Positions 15,641-24,596 of a DNA stretch of 57,100 bases are shown here, one piece after another. This DNA comes from Galactobacter sp. (GTDB taxonomy: Bacteria; Actinomycetota; Actinomycetes; Actinomycetales; Micrococcaceae), in contig NZ_JALAGT010000088.1 in NCBI RefSeq assembly GCF_022712295.1, positions 1 to 57,100 on the forward strand. The letters run 5' to 3'. Position 1 is the stretch's first letter. Each line of letters starts with the position of its first letter. A model generated the notes under the pieces. The model had not been told where the DNA came from. It worked only from the letters and a program-made list of their open reading frames with translations, and did not search any database. A program made the translations under genes and the position numbers.

Positions 15641-17689
15641 ATGGCCGAGCCAGCCATTCACCCCACCGCCCAGGAACTCCTGGACCGTTCCCACCGCCTC
15701 GGGGCGGACCCCACCAACACCAACTATGCAGGCGGCAACACGTCCGCCAAGGGCATCACCACCGACCCGGTCACGGGTGAGGACGTGGAACTGATGTGGG
15801 TGAAGGGCTCCGGCGGTGACCTCGGCACCCTGAAGCCCGAGGGCCTGGCCGTGCTGCGCGTGGATCGCCTGCGGGCGCTGAAGAACGTCTACCCGGGAGT
15901 CGATCGCGAGGACGAGATGGTCGCAGCGTTCGACCACACCCTCTTTGGCCACGGCGGCGCAGCCCCCTCCGTCGACACCGCCATGCACGGGTTGGTGGAC
16001 GCGAACCATGTGGATCATCTGCACCCCGACTCCGGGATCGCCATCGCGACCGCAGTGGACGGCGAGGAACTGACCAAGACCATCTTCGGTGGCAAGGTCG
16101 CGTGGGTCCCGTGGCGTCGCCCCGGCTTCCAGCTTGGCCTGGACATCTCCGAGATCAAGGCTGCCAACCCTGACGTCATCGGTGCCATCCTTGGCGGCCA
16201 CGGCATCACCGCGTGGGGTGAGACCAGCGACGAGGCCGAGGCCAACTCGTTGTGGATCATCAAGACCGCAGCCGAGTACATCGAGGCCAACTCCAAGGCC
16301 CGGCCGTTCGGCGCAGCACTGGCCGGCTTCGAAGCACTGCCGGAGGACGAGCGGCGGGCCAAGGCGGCGGCTCTGGCCCCGCACCTGCGCAACATCGCCT
16401 CCCACGACCACCCCATGGTGGGCCACTTCAACGACGACGCTGCGGTGCTGGACTTCCTGGCCTCCACCGAGCACCCCCGTCTGGCCGAGTTGGGCACGTC
16501 CTGCCCCGATCACTTCCTGCGCACCAAGGTCAAGCCGCTGGTGGTGAACCTGCCCTCCTCCGCCACCGTGGAGGAGATCGTGGAGGCGCTCCCGGCGCTG
16601 CACGAGGCCTACCGTGCCGACTACGCCGCCTACTACGAGCGTTACGCCACCGCTGATTCCCCGGCCATGCGTGGTGCCGACCCGCTGATCATCCTGGTGC
16701 CCGGCGTCGGCATGTTCTCCTACGGTGCAGACAAGTCCACCGCCCGCGTGGCAGGCGAGTTCTACGTCAACGCGATCAACGTGATGCGTGGCGCGGAGGG
16801 TCTGTCCACCTACGCGCCCATCGACGAGGAGCAGAAGTTCCGCATCGAGTACTGGGCGTTGGAGGAAGCCAAGCTGGCGCGCAAGCCCAAGCCCAAGCCG
16901 TTGGCCACGCGTATCGCGTTCGTGACCGGCGCAGCAAGCGGCATCGGCAAGGCCATCACCACCCGTCTGGTGGCGGAGGGTGCCTGCGTGGTCATCGCGG
17001 ACCTGGACCGTGAGAAGGCGCAGGCCGTGGCCGCCGAACTGGGCTCCACCGACGTCGCCGTCGGCGTTGCAGCCAACGTGGCGGACGAGGCCGCGGTGAA
17101 GGCTGCCCTGGACGAGGCCGTACTGGCCTTCGGCGGACTGGACCTGATCGTGAACAACGCCGGTCTGTCCCTGTCCAAGTCCCTCTTCGAGACCACGGAG
17201 GCCGACTGGGACCTGCAGCACAACGTCATGGCGAAGGGGTCCTTCCTGGTCTCCAAGAACGCGGCGCAGATCCTGGTGGACCAGGGTCTTGGCGGGGACA
17301 TCATCTACATCTCCTCCAAGAACTCGGTCTTCGCCGGTCCCAACAACATCGCCTACTCCGCCACCAAGGCGGACCAGGCCCACCAGGTGCGCCTGCTGGC
17401 CGCCGAGTTGGGTGCCTATGGCGTGCGTGTCAACGGCATCAACCCTGACGGCGTGGTCCGGGGTTCCGGCATCTTCGCGTCCGGCTGGGGCGCCAACCGT
17501 GCCAAGACCTACGGCGTGGAGGAAGAGGATCTGGGCAAGTTCTACGCCCAGCGCACCATCCTCAAGCGTGAGGTTGTCCCGGAGAACGTCGCCAACGCGG
17601 TCTACGCGCTGTGCACCTCCGACTTCTCCCACACCACCGGGCTGCACGTCCCCGTGGACGCCGGCGTCGCGGCGGCCTTCCTGCGATGA
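15641..17689 (+). CDS. rhaD: Bifunctional rhamnulose-1-phosphate aldolase / short-chain dehydrogenase
   Basis: A 682-aa fusion. The N-terminal class II aldolase domain (about residues 1-400) has GGNTSAKG for substrate phosphate binding and the zinc-site region DANHVDHLHPDS. The C-terminal SDR domain (about 420-682) has the Rossmann motif VTGAASGIGKAI, NNAGLS and the catalytic YSATK. The aldolase yields dihydroxyacetone phosphate and L-lactaldehyde; the SDR half presumably oxidises or reduces lactaldehyde. The AAGGA at about 15629 supports ATG 15641. The kinase start overlaps its stop (ATGA at 17686). This fusion replaces separate RhaD and lactaldehyde enzymes. Confidence 0.93.
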   Translation: MAEPAIHPTAQELLDRSHRLGADPTNTNYAGGNTSAKGITTDPVTGEDVELMWVKGSGGDLGTLKPEGLAVLRVDRLRALKNVYPGVDREDEMVAAFDHTLFGHGGAAPSVDTAMHGLVDANHVDHLHPDSGIAIATAVDGEELTKTIFGGKVAWVPWRRPGFQLGLDISEIKAANPDVIGAILGGHGITAWGETSDEAEANSLWIIKTAAEYIEANSKARPFGAALAGFEALPEDERRAKAAALAPHLRNIASHDHPMVGHFNDDAAVLDFLASTEHPRLAELGTSCPDHFLRTKVKPLVVNLPSSATVEEIVEALPALHEAYRADYAAYYERYATADSPAMRGADPLIILVPGVGMFSYGADKSTARVAGEFYVNAINVMRGAEGLSTYAPIDEEQKFRIEYWALEEAKLARKPKPKPLATRIAFVTGAASGIGKAITTRLVAEGACVVIADLDREKAQAVAAELGSTDVAVGVAANVADEAAVKAALDEAVLAFGGLDLIVNNAGLSLSKSLFETTEADWDLQHNVMAKGSFLVSKNAAQILVDQGLGGDIIYISSKNSVFAGPNNIAYSATKADQAHQVRLLAAELGAYGVRVNGINPDGVVRGSGIFASGWGANRAKTYGVEEEDLGKFYAQRTILKREVVPENVANAVYALCTSDFSHTTGLHVPVDAGVAAAFLR

Positions 17690-19140
17690 GTTCTCAGCAG
17701 GTCGCGGCGGTCGACCTCGGCGCCACCAGCGGTCGGGTGATCCTGGGTGGTGTCGAGGGCGGCCGGATCCGCTTGAGTCACGTTGCCCGCTTCCCCAACC
17801 ACATCATCCCCCTGCATGAGGGGGAGGCCGAGGGGCTGCACTGGGACCTGCCGGAACTGTTTCGGAACGCGGCGGCCGGCCTGGCCGCCGCGTTCCGGAC
17901 GGGGTCGGATGTGGTCTCCGTCGGGATCGATTCCTGGGCGGTGGACTACGCGCTGATGCGTTCCGGTCGTGTTCTCGGGTTGCCGTACAACTATCGGGAT
18001 GCCCGCACGGGCGCCGGTGTGGCCTCCGTGCACGCCGACGTGGACGCGGCGTCGCTGTACCGGGCCAACGGCCTGCAGCATCTTGATTTCAACACCCTGT
18101 TCCAATTGCGGGTCGACGCCCTCAACGGGGTGTTGTCGCTGGCCGATTCTGCTCTGATGGTGCCGGATCTGTTGGGCTATTGGCTCACGGGGGAAAGCCG
18201 TACCGAGATCACCAACGCCTCCACCACGGGGCTGTTGGATCCGCGCACCGGGCAGTGGTCCACCGCATTGTTCGACGCATTGGGATTGGATCACGGTCTC
18301 TTCGCGCCTTTGGTGCGCCCCGGTGAGCGGGTGGGAACCCTGCTCCCCGGCGTCGCCGAACGCGTCGGGGCCCCGTCCGGAGTCCCCCTGGTCGCGGTCG
18401 GGTCGCACGACACCGCCTCCGCCGTGGTCGGGGTCCCGATGACCTCCCGCAACAGCGCCTTCATCTCCTCCGGCACCTGGTCCCTGGTGGGGCAGGAACT
18501 GGATGCTCCGGTCATCACCGAGGCCTCCAGGGAAGCCAACTTCACCAATGAGGGTGGCGTGGACGGGCGGACGCGGTTCCTGAAGAACGTCTCCGGGCTG
18601 TGGATCCTGACGGAGTCCATGAAGCAGTGGGAGCTCGAGGACGGCGTGGCCGCCACGGGTGAACAGCGCAGCTCCGACCTGCAGTCGCTGTTGGCGGCCG
18701 CGGGGGCAGTGACCGCGGACGTCGCTGTGTTCGATGCGGCCGATGCCCGCTTCGTTCCTCCGGGGGACATGCCCTCGAGAATCGCCTCCTGGTGCGAGGA
18801 ACACGGGCAGAGTGCTCCCCGCACGCGTCCGGAGTTCGTGCTCTCCATCCTCCGCTCCCTTGCCTCCGCGTATGCGGAGACACTCTCCGAGGCAACGAGG
18901 CTCTCCGGGGTGCCCGTGGAGACCGTGCACGTGGTGGGCGGTGGTTCGCAGAACGTCCTGTTGTGTCAGCTCACTGCGGATGCCACCGGATTGCCGGTCG
19001 TGGCCGGACCTGTGGAGGCCACGGCCATCGGCAACGTCCTGGTCCAGACCCGTGCCGCGGGTCTGACGCCGGGATCCTTGGAGGATCTGCGCTCCTTGGT
19101 GATCGATTCCTTCGAGACGGTGACCTACCTGCCGCGCTGA
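17686..19140 (+). CDS. rhaB: Rhamnulokinase
   Basis: A 484-aa FGGY-family kinase. The first ATP-binding segment is VDLGATSGRVILGG (residues 9-22), the substrate region is SVGIDSWAVDYALM, the second-domain motif is GSHDTASAVVGVP, and the late glycine-rich motif is VHVVGGGSQN. It phosphorylates L-rhamnulose at O1 using ATP, giving the aldolase substrate. It is the last gene of the operon and convergent with the LacI gene. A 19-bp inverted repeat beyond 19180 would terminate it. Confidence 0.94.
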   Translation: MSSQQVAAVDLGATSGRVILGGVEGGRIRLSHVARFPNHIIPLHEGEAEGLHWDLPELFRNAAAGLAAAFRTGSDVVSVGIDSWAVDYALMRSGRVLGLPYNYRDARTGAGVASVHADVDAASLYRANGLQHLDFNTLFQLRVDALNGVLSLADSALMVPDLLGYWLTGESRTEITNASTTGLLDPRTGQWSTALFDALGLDHGLFAPLVRPGERVGTLLPGVAERVGAPSGVPLVAVGSHDTASAVVGVPMTSRNSAFISSGTWSLVGQELDAPVITEASREANFTNEGGVDGRTRFLKNVSGLWILTESMKQWELEDGVAATGEQRSSDLQSLLAAAGAVTADVAVFDAADARFVPPGDMPSRIASWCEEHGQSAPRTRPEFVLSILRSLASAYAETLSEATRLSGVPVETVHVVGGGSQNVLLCQLTADATGLPVVAGPVEATAIGNVLVQTRAAGLTPGSLEDLRSLVIDSFETVTYLPR

Positions 19141-19177
19141 GTCTGCGACCGGGTGAGTCCCGGTCCGAGCCGGCCGT

Positions 19178-20200
19178 TCACGAGCCCGGGTTGACGGTGG
19201 AATTGCGCACCGTCAACCCGGGCTCGAACAGTTGGTGAGGGTTGTCATCCAGGTGACCACCCAGCAGCATCTCCACGGCGGCCTCGCCGATCTCCTCGGC
19301 CGGCTGATGGATGGAGGTCAACGGGATCTGCAGCATCTCGGCGTAGGGGATGTCGTCGTAGCCCACCACGGCGATGTCCTCGGGGATGCTGAACCCGCCG
19401 TGGGCCTGGACGGCACGCATGAAGCCGATGGCCAGAAGGTCGTTGGCTGCAAAGACGGCATCCGGTGGGGTGCCGAGCAGGAGCTTGGAGCCCGCAGCGA
19501 GCCCGTCCTCGATGCCCAGGTGCTCGGTGTTGACGACCCGTAGGTGTGCCCCCGGAACGGCCTGGACCGCTTCGCGTGCCCCGTCGGTGCGGTCACGGAC
19601 CTGCGGAATGGAGTCCGGACCTCCCAGGAACAGGAGGTCGCGGCGGCCCAGGCTCAACAGGTGTTCCACCGCGAGACGGGCGCCGAGCCGATCGTCGACG
19701 GAGACCGAGGAGAGCCCTGGGATCTCTCCGGGGGACTGGTCCACCAGAACGGTGGGTAACTTGCGGGCGGCCAAGGCCGTGAGATGGTCGGCAGACGTGC
19801 TGACCGGGGTGATGAGGATGCCAGCCACCTGCTGCTGCATGAACAGGTCGAGGTATGCGTCCTCGCGTTCCGCCGATCCGTCGGTGTTGCCGAGCACCAC
19901 GGTGTACCCATGGCTCAGCGCGGCCCGATCGGCGCCACGCGCCAGATCCATGAAGAACGGGTTGGTGGTGTCCAGGACCAGAAGGCCGATGGAGCGTGAA
20001 CTGCCGGCACGCAGCTGGCGTGCGGCGTCGTTGCGGACGAAACCGAGGTCCTTGATGGCGGCCTGCACACGTTCGCGGGTTTCCGCTTTGACCCGTTCCG
20101 GACGGTTGAGCACGTTGGAGACGGTGCCGAGGGAGACTCCCGCGCGGGCGGCCACCTGTTTGACGCTGACTCTGGGCACCGTCGTCCTCACCTTACGCAT
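19178..20200 (-). CDS. LacI-family transcriptional regulator, probable rhamnose repressor
   Basis: 340 aa. The N-terminal LacI HTH is textbook (SVKQVAARAGVSLGTVSNVL, about residues 12-31, then the NRPERVKAETR hinge). The periplasmic-binding-like sugar domain follows (SSRSIGLLVLDTTNPFF; DDIPYAEMLQIPLTSIHQP). AGGAAG before ATG 20200 supports this start. It is convergent with the rhamnose operon, whose promoter carries a near-consensus LacI operator at 12567; L-rhamnose or rhamnulose is the likely inducer (inference). Its last 15 codons form one arm pair of the bidirectional terminator at 19181-19226. Confidence 0.9.
   Translation of the reverse strand: MRKVRTTVPRVSVKQVAARAGVSLGTVSNVLNRPERVKAETRERVQAAIKDLGFVRNDAARQLRAGSSRSIGLLVLDTTNPFFMDLARGADRAALSHGYTVVLGNTDGSAEREDAYLDLFMQQQVAGILITPVSTSADHLTALAARKLPTVLVDQSPGEIPGLSSVSVDDRLGARLAVEHLLSLGRRDLLFLGGPDSIPQVRDRTDGAREAVQAVPGAHLRVVNTEHLGIEDGLAAGSKLLLGTPPDAVFAANDLLAIGFMRAVQAHGGFSIPEDIAVVGYDDIPYAEMLQIPLTSIHQPAEEIGEAAVEMLLGGHLDDNPHQLFEPGLTVRNSTVNPGS
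19181..19226. terminator. Bidirectional terminator inside the 3' end of the LacI gene
   Basis: A perfect 19-bp inverted repeat (19181-19199 and 19208-19226) with an 8-base loop. It lies within the last 16 codons of the LacI gene and 41 bases after the rhamnulokinase stop. It can terminate the kinase transcript. For the LacI message it forms only as the stop codon is reached. Confidence 0.75.
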
Positions 20201-20329
20201 CCGAATTGCTTCCTGCTCAAGACTAGCGGCGTTCGGTTGCGGTCACGTGACCGCGGACCGGTGGCTTGGCTGAAGGCAACCCGTGAGAATCACGTATGTG
20301 CTTGCCAGCCGAGCGGGCATGGAATAAAA

Positions 20330-20350
20330 CTTGAGTCGGGTGCGCTCAAT
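20330..20350. promoter_or_regulatory. HAIR-like element (HspR operator) upstream of hsp20
   Basis: CTTGAGT-N7-GCTCAAT. The left half is identical to the HspR-associated inverted repeat (CTTGAGT-N7-ACTCAAG), the spacing is exactly 7, and 5 of 7 bases match in the right half. It is 86 bp before the Hsp20 start in an AT-richer stretch. No hspR gene is in the window, so it would be encoded elsewhere. Confidence 0.65.
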
Positions 20351-20435
20351 ACAAGTGAACCGGTCATCGGGACCGGTACCAGAACCTCAACCTGGGCCCA
20401 CCGGCTCAGACCCACACAAGATGGAGTGATGTGAA

Positions 20436-20894
20436 ATGGCCAGCATCTTTGATCCGTTCCGCGAATTCGACCGCGTGGTGCAGGCGGTCCGCCCCGGGAA
20501 CTCCCCGGAGAAGATGCCCATGGACCTCTACCGCGATGGCGACCGCTACCTGCTCGAAGCCGACCTGCCCGGAATCGACCCGGACAGCGTGGACCTGGAC
20601 GTGGACGGTCAGCTGCTCACCATCCGTGCCCAGCGCCGCATCGCCGACGCCGGTGAGGTCCAGTGGATCACCCGCGAACGCCGAGACGGTGACTTCGTCC
20701 GCCAGCTCAATCTGGGTCAGGGCGTGGACACCGAGAACATCACGGCCCGCTACGACCGTGGCGTCCTCACCGTGACCATCCCGGTGCGCGAATCCGCCAA
20801 GCCCCGCAAGATCGCCGTGGCGACCGGCACTCCGGAGACCGTGAAGGCAGCCGAGTCCGCCGAGTCGGAGCAGGTGGAACCAGCCGCCGAGTGA
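20436..20894 (+). CDS. hsp20: Small heat-shock protein, Hsp20/alpha-crystallin family
   Basis: 152 aa. The alpha-crystallin domain spans about residues 27-118 (DLYRDGDRYLLEADLPGIDP; LTIRAQRR; GDFVRQLNLGQGVD; the terminal strand GVLTVTIPV). A short N-terminal arm (SIFDPFREFDRVV) and an acidic C-terminal tail flank it. It is an ATP-independent holdase that forms oligomers in the cytoplasm. The HAIR-like element upstream suggests HspR repression relieved by heat. A 20-bp hairpin terminator follows at 21010. Confidence 0.93.
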   Translation: MASIFDPFREFDRVVQAVRPGNSPEKMPMDLYRDGDRYLLEADLPGIDPDSVDLDVDGQLLTIRAQRRIADAGEVQWITRERRDGDFVRQLNLGQGVDTENITARYDRGVLTVTIPVRESAKPRKIAVATGTPETVKAAESAESEQVEPAAE

Positions 20895-21009
20895 CCCGCT
20901 GGCCCTCCCACACCGACCGTGTCCGGAGGTACCCACCCGGACCGGGGAGCGAATCTCCGGATCGTGTCGTTGGAGGGCGCCGAGTGCGGAAACCGCGCTC
21001 GGGACATCG

Positions 21010-21053
21010 ATGGCCGACGGTCGGCACCCGGTTGGGTGCCGACCGTTGGCCAT
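21010..21053 (+). terminator. Terminator hairpin after hsp20
   Basis: A 20-bp stem (21010-21029 with 21034-21053, ATGGCCGACGGTCGGCACCC left arm) with one G-U pair and a GGTT tetraloop, followed by TTC TTG. It resembles the hairpins at 10537 and 15527. The rest of the 255-bp gap (20895-21149) shows no gene. Confidence 0.8.
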
Positions 21054-21149
21054 TCTTGTGCGCCCCGCGTTCCTGCGACCCTCCGGAGTCATCTTTCGCG
21101 CTGCGCTGATTCCCTTGCTCTACCCAGGCCACTGGTGTGCGATGGCCCT

Positions 21150-21842
21150 ATGAACATCACCTTGATCGGCGGCCACGGCAAAGTCGCGCTGCTTCTGACC
21201 CCTCTGCTCGTGGATGCAGGGCATCAGGTCACGTCGGTGATCCGTGACCCGGCACAGGCCGAGGACATCACCGCCGCGGGGGCGAAGCCCTTGGTGCTCT
21301 CGGTGGACGAGGCATCCACCGACGCCCTGGCACACGCCTTCGAGGGCCAGGACGCCATCGTCTGGTCCGCAGGTGCCGGGGGAGGGAGCCCGGCTCGGAC
21401 CGTCGCCGTTGACCGCGACGCTGCCATCCGCTCGATGGATGCGGCCTCGGCCGCCGGCGTGAAGCGTTACGTCATGGTCAGCTACATGGGCGCAGGACGC
21501 GTCAACCGTGTGGACGAGTCCAACTCCTTCTACACGTATCAGGAGGCGAAGCTGGCGGCGGACACTCATCTGCGCACCACGAGCCTGGACTGGACCATCG
21601 TGGGGCCGGGAACCCTGACTCTGGGGGAGTCGCCGCACGGAGTGAGCCCGGCGGGGGCTCCAGCCGAGGCCAGGACGGGTGGTCGGGAGACGTCGCGCGC
21701 GTTGGTCGCCGAGGTCGTCGCCGCTTCTCTGGCCAACCCTCAAAGCGTGGGGCAGACCCTGGACTTCAGCGACGGGTCACTAGGGCTCGACGAGTGGATC
21801 GGGGGCGTGGCCGCCGGGAGGATTCCCGGCGCGCAGGCCTGA
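21150..21842 (+). CDS. NAD(P)-binding atypical SDR / NmrA-like protein
   Basis: 230 aa. The Rossmann glycine motif GGHGKVALLL is at residues 7-16, with the later DAIVWSAGAGGG strand and the YTYQEAKLAAD helix, where Tyr and Lys occupy a YxxxK position. Close architecture to YwnB/SDR5-type nucleotide-sugar-epimerase-like reductases. The substrate is unknown. ATG 21150 is the family-like start (MNITLIGGHGKVA); the upstream in-frame extension covers the hsp20 terminator and is rejected. Confidence 0.85.
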   Translation: MNITLIGGHGKVALLLTPLLVDAGHQVTSVIRDPAQAEDITAAGAKPLVLSVDEASTDALAHAFEGQDAIVWSAGAGGGSPARTVAVDRDAAIRSMDAASAAGVKRYVMVSYMGAGRVNRVDESNSFYTYQEAKLAADTHLRTTSLDWTIVGPGTLTLGESPHGVSPAGAPAEARTGGRETSRALVAEVVAASLANPQSVGQTLDFSDGSLGLDEWIGGVAAGRIPGAQA

Positions 21843-21921
21843 GCGGTACGATCGCGCCGACACAGTGCCTGTTGTGGACGGAGACGTTGTCCGGTCCCGA
21901 CAGGGCGGATAAGGTCGGGCT

Positions 21922-24165
21922 ATGGCACCAGAGCGCCCGTCGGCGCGGCATGACCACAGATCCTCGTCGAGACGTCGTCCCGGGGGAGTGGCGCGACCTC
22001 TTGGCGGGGCTCCGAAGTGGCTGCGGATCCTGCTTCCGGCCGTCCTGATCGTGGTGTGGCTGGCCCTGGGCGGGACCGGTGGACCATACTTCGGCAAGGT
22101 CAGCGAGGTCTCTTCCAACGACTCGAGCGCTTACCTGCCTGACTCCGCAGAGGCAACTAAGGTACAGGCCCTGCGCGGCGAGTTCGAGGAATCGGATGGG
22201 GTCCCCGCCATCCTGGTGTTCGCCAGCGATGACGATCTCACGAAGGATCGGCTGACGGAGCTGGGCGACGCGTTGGACAGCGCCGTCGGCGCGACCGCTG
22301 GTGTCGATGAGGGCTCCCCGATCGTTCCATCGGACGACGGCCGCGCTGCTCAAGCCTTCGTCTCGATCGCGGCCGACGCGGACGTCGGGGACGTGGTCTC
22401 CGACTTGCGGGCTTTGCTGCGGGACTCGCTCCCGGACGGCGTTCAGAGCTACATCACCGGGCCCGCGGGCTTCAGCGCGGATCTGAGTGCTGCGTTCTCA
22501 GGGATCGACGGACTGCTGCTCGGTGTGGCGCTCGCAGCCGTGCTCGTCATCCTGATCGTGGTCTACCGGTCCTTCCTCTTGCCGATCGCCGTCCTCGGCA
22601 CCAGCATGTTCGCGCTGTGCGCCGCGCTGTTCGTGGTGTGGTGGTTGGCCAAATGGGACATCCTGCTCCTGAGCGGACAGACCCAGGGGATCCTCTTCAT
22701 CCTCGTGATCGGCGCCGCCACCGATTACTCCCTGCTGCTCGTGGCCCGTTTCCGTGAGGAACTGAGGTTCAGCCAGGACAAGTGGGCCGCCGTGTGGAAG
22801 GCGGTACGCGGCTCGTTCGAACCCATCGTGGCCTCTGGCGCCACGGTGATTGCCGGGCTGCTGTGTCTGTTGTTGAGCGATCTCAAGTCCAACAGCACCC
22901 TGGGGCCGGTCGCCGCGATCGGCATCGCGTTCGCGATGCTCTCGGCGCTCACGTTCCTCCCCGCCGTGCTGTTCTGCTTCGGTCGGGCCGCCTTCTGGCC
23001 GCGGATGCCCGCGCTCCAGAGCCCGACGACGCGCGGTTCCGGTGACATCTCCGGTGAGGGATTCTGGGCCAGGTGGCAGGGCGGGATCCGTCGGCGTCCG
23101 CGTAGGACCTGGATCATCACTGCAGCACTGTTGTTGCTCGGTGGGCTCGGGATCTTGCAGCTGAACGCCTCGGGTGTGGCTCAATCCGATCTGGTACTCG
23201 GGACCTCGCAGGCACGCGACGGGCAGGAGGCCCTCGAGAAGCACTTCCCGGGAGGCAGCGGGAGCCCGGCGCTCGTCATCGTAGACCAGGAGCAGAGCGT
23301 GGAAGCTGCCGGCACCTTGCTGGAGAACTCTGGAGTGGAAGCGGTCTCGGTCGTCTCCTCGGCATCCCGGAGCGGAACCACGGCGATCACCGAGCAGACC
23401 TTGGAAGGCGCAGCCGGTTCGACCGACCTGGGAGTGGATCACACGGTGGTCCAGGGCAAGGTGCTGCTGGAGGCCACCTTGTCCGATGCCGCGGACTCCG
23501 ACGCCGCAGGGTACACCGTTCGTGACCTGCGTCAGTCGCTGGCGGAGAGCGCATCGAGCGCCATGGTGGGAGGGGTGACGGCCACCGCCGTGGACACCAA
23601 CACTGCCTCCATCCACGACCGCACGCTGATCATCCCGGTGGTGCTCGCGGTGATCACGCTGATCCTGATGCTTCTGTTGCGCGCGGTGGTGGCGCCGCTG
23701 ATGCTGCTGCTGACCACCGTGTTGTCCTTCGCAACGGCCATGGGTGTCTCGGCACTGGTCTTCAACGACCTGTTCGGGTTCCCCGGAGCGGATCCGGCCG
23801 TTCCGTTGTTCGGCTTCGTCTTCCTCGTGGCCCTGGGCGTGGACTACAACATCTTCCTGATGAGCCGTGTCCGGGAGGAAGCCCTGGTCCATGGCACCCA
23901 CGATGGCCTCTTCCGTGGGAGCGTGGTCACCGGCGGTGTCATCACCTCGGCAGGCCTGGTCCTGGCCGCGACCTTCGCGGCGCTCGCCGTGCTCCCGATC
24001 CTGTTCCTGGTGCAGCTGGCCGTGACCGTGGCCTTCGGTGTCCTGCTGGACACCTTTGTGGTGCGCACCCTGCTGGTGCCGGCACTGGGGTACGACCTCG
24101 GGCGTTCCCTGTGGTGGCCCGCGAAGCTGTCGCGTGAACCGAAGGCCCCTGCGAAGAGCCGGTGA
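21922..24165 (+). CDS. MMPL-family transporter
   Basis: A 747-aa RND-superfamily membrane protein with about 11-12 membrane segments in two repeats. One TM at about residue 35 is followed by an outside domain, then a block containing GAATDYSLLLVARFREEL, a second outside domain, and a second block with ALGVDYNIFLMSRVREE. These paired Asp-Tyr TM4/TM10-type motifs are the MMPL proton-relay signature. Actinomycete MMPL proteins export lipids or drugs; the cargo here is unknown. The ATG at 21922 lacks a clear ribosome site, so the first 30 Arg-rich residues could be shorter. Confidence 0.9.
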   Translation: MAPERPSARHDHRSSSRRRPGGVARPLGGAPKWLRILLPAVLIVVWLALGGTGGPYFGKVSEVSSNDSSAYLPDSAEATKVQALRGEFEESDGVPAILVFASDDDLTKDRLTELGDALDSAVGATAGVDEGSPIVPSDDGRAAQAFVSIAADADVGDVVSDLRALLRDSLPDGVQSYITGPAGFSADLSAAFSGIDGLLLGVALAAVLVILIVVYRSFLLPIAVLGTSMFALCAALFVVWWLAKWDILLLSGQTQGILFILVIGAATDYSLLLVARFREELRFSQDKWAAVWKAVRGSFEPIVASGATVIAGLLCLLLSDLKSNSTLGPVAAIGIAFAMLSALTFLPAVLFCFGRAAFWPRMPALQSPTTRGSGDISGEGFWARWQGGIRRRPRRTWIITAALLLLGGLGILQLNASGVAQSDLVLGTSQARDGQEALEKHFPGGSGSPALVIVDQEQSVEAAGTLLENSGVEAVSVVSSASRSGTTAITEQTLEGAAGSTDLGVDHTVVQGKVLLEATLSDAADSDAAGYTVRDLRQSLAESASSAMVGGVTATAVDTNTASIHDRTLIIPVVLAVITLILMLLLRAVVAPLMLLLTTVLSFATAMGVSALVFNDLFGFPGADPAVPLFGFVFLVALGVDYNIFLMSRVREEALVHGTHDGLFRGSVVTGGVITSAGLVLAATFAALAVLPILFLVQLAVTVAFGVLLDTFVVRTLLVPALGYDLGRSLWWPAKLSREPKAPAKSR

Positions 24166-24183
24166 CGCGAGCCGGGCCGGGGT

Positions 24184-24563
24184 TCAGTCGGTGAAGGCCG
24201 GTGCCACGGAGGCAGATATCCCCGGCTGGAACGTACAGGAGAAGCGGTGCACTCCCGCCCCGACCTCCCGGGCTGCCGAACCGTCGGGCAAGAGGACCTC
24301 TTCTCGGGTGGAGGCCGGGACGGTGACGGTCAGGGCGAACTCACTGTCTTCCAACGTCCACGAGACCTCGGCAGGGCCGTAGGGGTCTCGTGGGTGGCCC
24401 TGGCCCAGGCCAGTTCCGGCGTGGGAAGCGGGGCAACGCGGAGCTTCCGGTACCCGGGCTCGGCAGGGGCCAGCCTGCCGACGCGCCGATGCAGGAAGTC
24501 GGCCACGGCCCCGAAGGCGTAGTGGTTGAAGGAGGTCATCTCTCCTGGGTTGGGACCCTGAAC
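24184..24563 (-). pseudogene. Remnant of a GH78 alpha-L-rhamnosidase (C-terminal end only)
   Basis: The minus strand encodes the conserved GH78 tail: NPGEMTSFNHYAFGAVADFL, then GRLAPAEPGYRKLRVAPLP and THETP. The frame breaks at about 24381, one base missing, and continues in another frame as YGPAEVSWTLEDSEFALTV and LPDGSAAREVGAGVHRF to a stop at 24184-24186. A complete enzyme would have several hundred more residues upstream, but homology ends near 24563. It is thus truncated and frameshifted. It presumably once released L-rhamnose from glycosides for the rhamnose operon about 5 kb away. Confidence 0.8.
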
Positions 24564-24596
24564 GGGATGGGTCCGGCCATCGAGCCCGGATCGCTG

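Noticed and set aside
15575..17647. 690-codon open frame on the minus strand opposite the rhamnose aldolase gene
   Set aside because: Gly/Val/His-rich composition typical of the antisense of a high-G+C gene, no motifs, and the plus strand codes a clear aldolase/SDR fusion.
22498..23901. 467-codon minus-strand frame opposite the MMPL gene
   Set aside because: Gln/His/Arg-rich antisense frame with no recognisable features.
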